This document shows, one piece after another, positions 6,500 to 11,820 of a stretch of 11,820 nt of DNA; the stretch's first letter is position 1; every line of letters starts with the position of its first letter. The notes under the pieces were generated by a model. It was given only the letters and a program-made list of their open reading frames with translations, did no database searches and was not told where the DNA came from. The position numbers and the translations under genes are program-made. Origin of the DNA: Clostridiales bacterium UBA4706 (GTDB lineage Bacteria; Bacillota; Clostridia; Oscillospirales; Oscillospiraceae); the NCBI GenBank assembly GCA_002404605.1, contig DHKA01000047.1:904-12723 (forward strand). The letters are read 5' to 3'.

Positions 6500-7545
6500 A
6501 CCTGGATATATCCGCACTGTCCGATCGCTTCACTGTCCGGCGGCTGAAGGACGCAGATGTTCCCGCCATGCTTGCGCTTGCGGAGTCAAATCCTGTATAC
6601 TACCGGTACCACTCCCCCGCGCCGTCTGCGGAGGACATGCGCGAGGGGCTGACAGCCCTCCCGCCGGGAAAAACCGCAGCGGACAAATACTACGTCGGTT
6701 TCTTTAATGGCGAAACGCTCGCCGCCGTGCTTGATCTTGTGCTCGATTACCCGGAAACCGGTACGGCGTTCATCGGGCTTTTCATGCTCGACGCCGCATA
6801 CCAGGGAAAAGGCGTCGGCAGCTCGCTCTTTTCCGGTATTGCAGATGCACTCGCACACCGCGGGTATAAAAAGCTGCGCCTCGCCATAGACCGCGGCAAT
6901 CCGCAAAGCGAGGCGTTCTGGACAAAGAACGGCTTTATTAAAACCGGCGAAGAGTACCCCAACGGATTTTCCGCTTATCTGCCGATGGAACGGCCGTTGT
7001 CTGCAAAGGAGAAAACCATGTCAATTACCTTCCGAAAGGCTGCTGCATCCGATATCGATGCCGTGACCGCCATTTATGACGCCATCCATACCGAAGAGGA
7101 AGCCGGGCGCGCCACGACCGGCTGGAAGCGCGGGATCTATCCCGCGCGCGCCACGGCGGAGGCCGCGCTCACGCGCGGCGATCTCTTCGTCGCGGAAGCG
7201 GACGGACGCGTCACGGCGGCCGCTATTCTGAATCAGATACAGGTCGATGTATACGCCGGTGCACCGTGGGAGTTTGAAGCGCCGGACGAGGAAATCTTCG
7301 TCATGCACACGCTCGTAGTCGACCCCGCCGCCGGAGGACACGGGCTGGGCCGCGCGTTTGAGGCCTTTTATGAGCAGGAAGCTGCGCGGCAGGGCTGCCG
7401 GTATCTCCGCATTGACACGAACGTGCGCAACACCCGCGCGCGGCGGCTGTACCATTCGCTTGGGTATAAGGAAATTAGCGTCGCTCCGTGCACGTTCAAC
7501 GGTCTGAACGATATTGATCTTGTGCTGCTGGAAAAGGCGCTTTGA
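6496..7545 (+). CDS. Tandem two-domain GNAT N-acetyltransferase (apparent fusion of two genes)
   Basis: This 349-residue cytoplasmic protein contains two complete GNAT domains that would transfer acetyl groups from acetyl-CoA to unknown substrates. Domain 1 (1-168) has the acetyl-CoA loop AAYQGKGVGSSLF (Q103-G108) and NPQSEAFWTKNGF, and ends in MERPL, a typical GNAT carboxyl end. Domain 2 (175-349) restarts with MSITFRKAAASDI, has GGHGLGRAF at 280-288, and has NTRARRLYHSLGYKE near its end. The six linker residues SAKEKT are encoded by an intact Shine-Dalgarno (AAAGGAG, 7005-7011) that sits 6 nt before the internal ATG at 7018. The start at 6496 is supported by AAAAGGAG upstream and overlaps the kinase stop by 4 bp. 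The gene closes the two-component operon, so its product may be an output of that system. The fold is certain; the substrates are not. Confidence 0.88.
   Translation: MNLDISALSDRFTVRRLKDADVPAMLALAESNPVYYRYHSPAPSAEDMREGLTALPPGKTAADKYYVGFFNGETLAAVLDLVLDYPETGTAFIGLFMLDAAYQGKGVGSSLFSGIADALAHRGYKKLRLAIDRGNPQSEAFWTKNGFIKTGEEYPNGFSAYLPMERPLSAKEKTMSITFRKAAASDIDAVTAIYDAIHTEEEAGRATTGWKRGIYPARATAEAALTRGDLFVAEADGRVTAAAILNQIQVDVYAGAPWEFEAPDEEIFVMHTLVVDPAAGGHGLGRAFEAFYEQEAARQGCRYLRIDTNVRNTRARRLYHSLGYKEISVAPCTFNGLNDIDLVLLEKAL
7005..7020 (+). promoter_or_regulatory. Internal Shine-Dalgarno and ATG inside the tandem GNAT gene
   Basis: AAAGGAG, a 6-nt spacer and ATG lie in frame between the two GNAT domains. 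This is as good as any true start in the window. It may still launch the second domain as a separate 175-residue protein, in addition to the full-length fusion. Confidence 0.7.
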
Positions 7546-7558
7546 AGTCCATACGCAA

Positions 7559-7600
7559 AAACCGGCGGACGGGAATTTATCCCGTCCGCCGGTTTCGCTG
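7559..7600. terminator. Bidirectional terminator between convergent operons
   Basis: A perfect 16-bp stem (7559-7574 with 7580-7595) with a 5-nt ATTTA loop lies between the convergent GNAT and MFS genes, 13 nt after the GNAT stop. On the minus strand the stem runs into five Ts (TTTTTGCG), on the plus strand only into TTTCGCTG. It should therefore terminate leftward transcription better, while still serving both operons. Confidence 0.85.
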
Positions 7601-7606
7601 TTCGGC

Positions 7607-8818
7607 TTATTCGGTTTTTGGCGTGTCGCCCCGGAAGATGAGGATCCCGGCAGCGGCCAGCGCAAGGATCCCTCCACCGACTACGGCAAACCCCGCGGGG
7701 CTCGACGTATCGAGCATGAAAGAAAACACAAACGATCCCACCGGCATAAACAGCACCGCCACGGTGAAGATGATGCTGAACACGCGTCCGAGATACGCCT
7801 CGTCCGCACGCAGCTGTACATACGACATGAACTGGATATTGAAAACCGTCAGCGCTGTGCCGGAGATCAGGAACGGAATAAGGCACACGACTGCGCTGCC
7901 TGTGAGCGCCGCAAGCGGCTCCAGCGCGAGCGCCACCCCCATCGTGCCGAGGAAAAGCACCATGAGCCGCGCATTTTCCTTTACCCGGCTGCCGAGACGC
8001 GAGCTGATGAGCGAGCCGAGCAGCCCGCCCGCCGCTTCCATGATGAGCACCTTGCTGTAAAACTCGATGCCAAAAGAGGCGTACATCACATCCGTATATG
8101 GGCAAAGGAGATTGAAGCCCGCAAGGAAAAAATTGACGAACGCCGAGAGAAGGACGAGGAACAAGAGCTGCCGTTCCCGCACAAGATAGGTAAAGCCCTC
8201 GGCGATATCGCGGAAGATGTTTTTCTTTTGCGCCGCCTTTTTCTGCACATCCGAGATCGGCGTGAGAAGCATTTCGGAAACGGCGGACAAAAGGAACGTG
8301 AACGCATCGAAGATGAGCGCCCCGCGCACGCCGATCCACCGCACGAGCAGCATGCCGGCCATCGGCCCCGCGATCTTGATGACCTCTCCCCCGCCGTTGC
8401 TGATGGAGTTGTATATGCCGATGCGTTCACCGTCGATCATCTCGCGGACGATGGATCGGTACGTCGGGGAGTTGAAGGCATAGACAACGGCGAGCAGCGC
8501 ATTCGCCGCGATGACAACCTCCGCCATACGCGGCGAGGCAACGAAGAAGCTCACCGCCAGGCAGATGGCCGCAGAGAGAATATCCGTGACGACGAGGATC
8601 TTTTTCCGGCTGCCGCTGTCGGCCTTCGCACCGCCGATGAGATTGAATACGATCTGTATGACCGTCTCCGAGCTCTGGTAAAGCGCCAGCACCCACGGCG
8701 CGTGGGAGAAAGCGCCGACAATGCTCACGCTGTTCGCGTAATCAAAAACGATGTTGCCGAGCTTGGACGTCCACTTTCCAAACCAGAGCATGGCCTCGTT
8801 CTTTCTCTCTTTTCGCAT
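7607..8818 (-). CDS. MFS permease, exporter-like (MFS_3 / macrolide-efflux-like)
   Basis: This 403-residue major facilitator transporter with about 12 hydrophobic segments is most like the drug and siderophore exporter branch (Mef/EntS-like). The N-terminal pattern LWFGKWTSKLGNIVFDYANS resembles the opening helix of that branch. Typical half-repeat motifs follow: GGAKADSGSRKKILVVTD in loop 2-3 (the motif A position, with GGAKAD replacing GxLaDR) and NSPTYRSIVREMI with NSISNGGGEVIKIAGPMAG in helices 4-5. It would act in the cytoplasmic membrane, probably proton-driven; the substrate is unknown. It is the last gene of the leftward operon, 9 nt after the NUDIX stop, with GAGGGAG overlapping that stop. 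An in-frame Met ten codons in is an alternative start. It ends just before the bidirectional terminator. Confidence 0.85.
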   Translation of the reverse strand: MRKERKNEAMLWFGKWTSKLGNIVFDYANSVSIVGAFSHAPWVLALYQSSETVIQIVFNLIGGAKADSGSRKKILVVTDILSAAICLAVSFFVASPRMAEVVIAANALLAVVYAFNSPTYRSIVREMIDGERIGIYNSISNGGGEVIKIAGPMAGMLLVRWIGVRGALIFDAFTFLLSAVSEMLLTPISDVQKKAAQKKNIFRDIAEGFTYLVRERQLLFLVLLSAFVNFFLAGFNLLCPYTDVMYASFGIEFYSKVLIMEAAGGLLGSLISSRLGSRVKENARLMVLFLGTMGVALALEPLAALTGSAVVCLIPFLISGTALTVFNIQFMSYVQLRADEAYLGRVFSIIFTVAVLFMPVGSFVFSFMLDTSSPAGFAVVGGGILALAAAGILIFRGDTPKTE

Positions 8819-8827
8819 GTCTCCCTC

Positions 8828-9268
8828 TCAGCCGAGCAGCACCCAGTCATCTTTCTCTTCCGAATAAAACATTTCGCTGTAATCGGCGCCGTCGCATACG
8901 CGCAGCACATCCTTCATGCCCCAGATGGTGTCGAGCTTTGCGAACTCCTCCCGCTCGATCCAGAACACACGCCCTTCTTCCGAGGACTTGAGTGTGCCGG
9001 AAAACCGGTCGGCACGGTAGAGCGCAACAAGAAAGCGTGTGCCATCATCGCGCATCCAGTCCTTGATGCCGCAGAGCACGGGATGCTCGATGGTAAGCCC
9101 GGTCTCCTCGCGCATTTCGCGAATAACGGAAGAGAGGAGCGGCTCCCCAGGCTCCACATGGCCGCCCGGAAACACAACGCCGCAGCCGGTCTTATCCTGC
9201 ACGAGCACGCGGCTGCCGTCGCAGATCACGCAGAGGTTCGTAAGCTCAACGAGACTCGCCCGGCTCAT
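8828..9268 (-). CDS. NUDIX hydrolase, MutT/8-oxo-dGTPase-like
   Basis: This small cytoplasmic hydrolase of 146 residues belongs to the family that cleaves nucleoside diphosphate-X compounds. A complete NUDIX box GX5EX7REUXEEXGU is visible at 36-58: G36, E42, then R50-E-M-R-E54-E55-T-G57-L, so the metal-binding glutamates are intact. The opening TNLCVICDGSRVLVQDK is typical of MutT-like members. Its ATG overlaps the ftsH stop by 4 bp (9265-9268), which indicates translational coupling, and the MFS gene follows after 9 nt. The exact substrate (oxidised dNTP, nucleotide sugar or other) cannot be told from the box alone; the 8-oxo-dGTPase label is only the commonest annotation for this size and layout. 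Confidence 0.92.
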   Translation of the reverse strand: MSRASLVELTNLCVICDGSRVLVQDKTGCGVVFPGGHVEPGEPLLSSVIREMREETGLTIEHPVLCGIKDWMRDDGTRFLVALYRADRFSGTLKSSEEGRVFWIEREEFAKLDTIWGMKDVLRVCDGADYSEMFYSEEKDDWVLLG

Positions 9269-11094
9269 GCTTTCGTCTCTTCCCGCTCGAGGATGGCCAT
9301 AAATTCCTCGCCGGTGATGGTCTCCTTCTCATAGAGATACTGCGCAAGCACATCGAGCTTTGAGCGGTTCTCCGTGAGGATCTTCTTTGCCTTTTCGTGC
9401 TGCGCCTTGACAAGAGCGACGACCTTATCGTCGATGACCTTCTGCGTATCCGCCGAGCACGCGAGCGAGGCGTCGCCGCCGAGGTACTGGTTCGTGACCG
9501 TCTCGAGCGCAACCATATCGAAATCATCGCTCATACCATAGCGCGTGATCATGGCGCGGGCGAGCTTCGTCGCCTGCTCGATGTCGTTCGAGGCGCCGGT
9601 CGTGATCTCGCCGAACACGACTTCCTCCGCGGCGCGGCCGCCGGTGAGTGTGGCGATCTTGTTTTCGATCTCCTGCTTCGTCATGAGGTACTTGTCGCCG
9701 GTCTCGACCTGCATCGTATACCCCAGCGCGCCGGACGTGCGCGGGATGATCGTGATCTTCTGCACGGGCGCGGAGTGCGTCTGCATCGCCGCGACGAGCG
9801 CGTGGCCGATCTCGTGATAGGCAACGACTTTCTTCTCCTGGTCGGAGAGGACGGCGTTTTTCTTCTGATATCCGGCGATGACGACCTCGATACTTTCCTC
9901 GAGGTCCGCTTCCGTCACGATGGTGCGCCCGTTGCGCACGGCGCGCAGGGCAGCCTCGTTTATAATATTCGCGAGCTCCGCGCCGGAAGCGCCGGCGGCC
10001 ATGCGGGCGATCGTGTGGAAATCCACATCCTCCGCAGGTTTGATCTTGCGGGCGTGGACTTTCAGAATGGCCTCGCGTCCGGCGAGGTCGGGCAGTTCGA
10101 CCGGTACACGGCGGTCAAAGCGACCGGGGCGCGTGAGAGCCGGGTCGAGCGATTCGGGACGGTTCGTCGCGGCGAGGATGATGACGCCGTTGTTGCTCTC
10201 AAAGCCGTCCATTTCCGTGAGAAGCTGGTTGAGCGTCTGCTCGCGCTCGTCGTTGCCGCCCATCGCGCCGCCGCTGCGCTTCTGGCCGATGGCGTCGATC
10301 TCGTCGATAAAGACGATGCACGGAGCCTTCTCCTTCGCCTGGCTGAAAAGGTCGCGCACCTTCGACGCGCCCATACCGACGAACATCTCCACGAACTCCG
10401 AACCGGAAATGGAGAAGAACGGCACGTTGGATTCGCCCGCCACGGCCTTGGCGAGCATTGTCTTGCCCGTTCCCGGAGGGCCGACAAGGAGAATGCCCTT
10501 CGGCATCGACGCGCCGGCGTCCGTATACTTGCTCGGATTATGGAGATAGTCTACGATCTCGGCAAGGCTTTCCTTCGCCTCATCCTCGCCGGCTACATCG
10601 TCAAAGCGGATGCCGTGCGTGGACTGGACATAGATCTTGGCGTTGCTCTTTCCCATGCCGAAGGACATGACATCCTTGCCGCCCATCTGATCCATGAGCT
10701 TTTTGCGCATGAACTGGCCAAAAACGACAAAGATGACAAGCGGCAGAATGAGCGTTAAAAGATAGCTCAACACCGGAGACATCGTCTGCTCGATATCCTT
10801 GGCAAATTCCGCACCGGAATCGTACAGGCGCTGTGTGAGTGTTGGATCGTACATAACGCCGGTCACGTAGATCGTATTGTCATCCTTGTCGGTAAATACG
10901 ATCTCCGTGTCGCTCACATCCACCTTTCCGATCTTCTTTTCAGCGATCATACGCATAAAGGTGCTGTAATCCGTCTGCTCAACGTGCTGCCGGTTCAGAA
11001 GCGGCGCGACGAAAATGTTGAAGAGAAGCAGCGCAATAAGCGTAATGGAGTAATAATACGCCAACGGTTTTTTGGGATTTTTGACTTCTTTCAT
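9265..11094 (-). CDS. ftsH: ATP-dependent zinc metalloprotease FtsH
   Basis: This 609-residue membrane-anchored AAA+ protease forms hexamers that pull out and degrade misfolded membrane proteins and short-lived regulators. There are two membrane helices (about 14-33 and 107-128) around an external domain, followed by a cytoplasmic AAA+ module. That module has Walker A GPPGTGKT (205-212), pore loop FVGMGA (238-243), Walker B IVFIDEIDAIG (260-270) and the second region of homology ending in RPGRFDRR (322-329). The peptidase has the zinc motif HEIGH (His427, Glu428, His431) and a third ligand, Asp504, in SNDIEQAT. HEIGH in place of HEAGH is a known variant. The length is normal. The start has AAGGAGG about 7 nt upstream. 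It lies 26 nt after the DUF1015 stop and overlaps the NUDIX gene, not next to tilS/hpt as in many Bacillota. Confidence 0.98.
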   Translation of the reverse strand: MKEVKNPKKPLAYYYSITLIALLLFNIFVAPLLNRQHVEQTDYSTFMRMIAEKKIGKVDVSDTEIVFTDKDDNTIYVTGVMYDPTLTQRLYDSGAEFAKDIEQTMSPVLSYLLTLILPLVIFVVFGQFMRKKLMDQMGGKDVMSFGMGKSNAKIYVQSTHGIRFDDVAGEDEAKESLAEIVDYLHNPSKYTDAGASMPKGILLVGPPGTGKTMLAKAVAGESNVPFFSISGSEFVEMFVGMGASKVRDLFSQAKEKAPCIVFIDEIDAIGQKRSGGAMGGNDEREQTLNQLLTEMDGFESNNGVIILAATNRPESLDPALTRPGRFDRRVPVELPDLAGREAILKVHARKIKPAEDVDFHTIARMAAGASGAELANIINEAALRAVRNGRTIVTEADLEESIEVVIAGYQKKNAVLSDQEKKVVAYHEIGHALVAAMQTHSAPVQKITIIPRTSGALGYTMQVETGDKYLMTKQEIENKIATLTGGRAAEEVVFGEITTGASNDIEQATKLARAMITRYGMSDDFDMVALETVTNQYLGGDASLACSADTQKVIDDKVVALVKAQHEKAKKILTENRSKLDVLAQYLYEKETITGEEFMAILEREETKA

Positions 11095-11120
11095 TGTCGA
11101 ACCTCCTTGGTGTTTCTATT

Positions 11121-11820
11121 TTAACGGATCTTTCGGCATTCCAGATAATAGCGCTTGTCGCGTGCATTGCCCATGGAAAAGCTCTTTTTCGGCAGAGCGC
11201 CGTTTTTGAGAACAGACAGGAAAAGGCCGCTCTTTTCGACCGGTGGCAGCAGCACCGCGGCGCAGTTCGGCTTTTCGCCGAGAGCGCGCGCCGTATCGTC
11301 GCCGTGGATGTAGTCGATATAGCCGCCGTGCACGGCGATATAGGCGCGGCAGAAGCTCTCCGCCGCCGCGACGCGCTCGCCGAGCGTTTTGTCCTTTGCT
11401 TCCCACTCCGTCCGGTGCGCGGCGAGCTCGGAAGCAAAGGCGGAGGTGTCCGTATCGAAAATCACGCGGTGGATCGGCTCAAAATCGAGCGACGGCTCAT
11501 GGATGTTCTCGATCTCCACGAGCGCAAAGCGTGCGGGATCGGCCAGCCGCTCACTCTCCGGCAGAGTCTCGCGCTTTTCCTCCCAGAACCGTTTGGCAGC
11601 GGCGAGCGAGTGGTTGCCGTCGCCGACGGCAAAGGTGAGCTTGCCGTTTTCCGCGGCATCGCCGTATTTTTCCCGCTGCAATGCCGCATTATCAAGCGCG
11701 TCGAGCGCCGACTGCACCGCCGCTTTCGTCTCCCCGCTCACGCGCCACCCGGCGATGCGGCCGCCGCCGAGCATAAGCTCGAAATCGTAGACCTTTTCGA
11801 GCGTGTCCTTCGCCTTTTCC
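11121..11820 (-). CDS. DUF1015 family protein, C-terminal 232 residues (gene runs off right edge)
   Basis: This partial gene has its 5' end outside the window. The visible part reads continuously from the edge (EKAKDTLEKVYDFEL) to the stop. It shows the family's signatures: the AVGDGNHSLAAAKRFWE motif, NIHEPSLDFEPIHRVIFD, an HGDD segment, and a C-terminal LPKKSFSMGNARDKRYYLE. Whole members are about 400 residues, so slightly more than half is present. The biochemical role of the family is not settled to my knowledge. In several anaerobes members sit beside serA/serC, and a link to serine metabolism has been suggested, but no such gene is seen here. The conserved GDGNHS motif looks like a catalytic or ligand site. 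It is the first visible gene of the ftsH operon, with a 26-nt gap to ftsH. Confidence 0.9.
   Translation of the reverse strand, partial: EKAKDTLEKVYDFELMLGGGRIAGWRVSGETKAAVQSALDALDNAALQREKYGDAAENGKLTFAVGDGNHSLAAAKRFWEEKRETLPESERLADPARFALVEIENIHEPSLDFEPIHRVIFDTDTSAFASELAAHRTEWEAKDKTLGERVAAAESFCRAYIAVHGGYIDYIHGDDTARALGEKPNCAAVLLPPVEKSGLFLSVLKNGALPKKSFSMGNARDKRYYLECRKIR

Noticed and set aside
7514..9334. 606-codon open frame on the plus strand opposite the MFS and NUDIX genes
   Set aside because: It is rich in His/Glu/Arg/Asp without domain structure, runs through the 7559-7595 terminator, and is antisense to two well-recognised genes.
9397..10758. 453-codon open frame antisense to ftsH
   Set aside because: It is a mirror of the ftsH codon bias (long Asp/Arg/Leu/Val runs) with no motif; ftsH has all catalytic motifs intact.

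Overview
The window (about 60% GC by eye) looks like a chromosomal segment of a bacterium of the phylum Bacillota, most likely a GC-rich anaerobic member of the class Clostridia. The evidence is a complete T-box riboswitch, strong AGGAGG-type ribosome binding sites, consensus sigma-A promoters, and an FtsH, RpoB and DUF1015 protein of Gram-positive/anaerobe flavour. The genus cannot be named from this sequence alone. No tRNA, rRNA, insertion sequence, CRISPR array or phage gene was seen.

Layout. Positions 1-1403 (minus) hold the N-terminal third of rpoB, which runs off the left edge. It has its own near-perfect extended -10 promoter and a leader of about 200 nt, and it is not preceded by rplL. 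A divergent promoter, whose -35 abuts that of rpoB, drives a polytopic membrane protein (1729-2922, plus) resembling GT-C mannosyltransferases. That gene ends in a strong intrinsic terminator. Positions 2978-4207 (minus) encode an AlaA-type alanine aminotransferase, preceded by a full T-box leader whose specifier (GCC) and UGGU bulge both fit tRNA-Ala. This forms a closed loop in which uncharged tRNA-Ala induces alanine synthesis.

Divergently, positions 4617-7545 (plus) form a translationally coupled operon: an OmpR-type response regulator, its histidine kinase, and a tandem two-domain GNAT acetyltransferase. The GNAT gene looks like two genes fused by loss of a stop codon, with the second gene's Shine-Dalgarno now translated as the linker. 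An 11-bp direct repeat placed like a Pho box lies upstream of the regulator and may be its own operator. A 16-bp perfect hairpin at 7559-7595 separates this operon from the convergent one.

Positions 7607-11820 (minus) form a compact operon transcribed leftward: a DUF1015 protein (5' end outside the window), the membrane AAA+ protease ftsH, a NUDIX hydrolase (4-bp overlap with ftsH), and an MFS exporter-like permease (9-bp gap). The combination suggests membrane and nucleotide quality control, but no common pathway can be shown from sequence.

No wholly new system is visible. The most rewarding items are the Ala T-box/alaA circuit, the stop-loss GNAT fusion, and the regulatory architecture of rpoB and the two-component operon.
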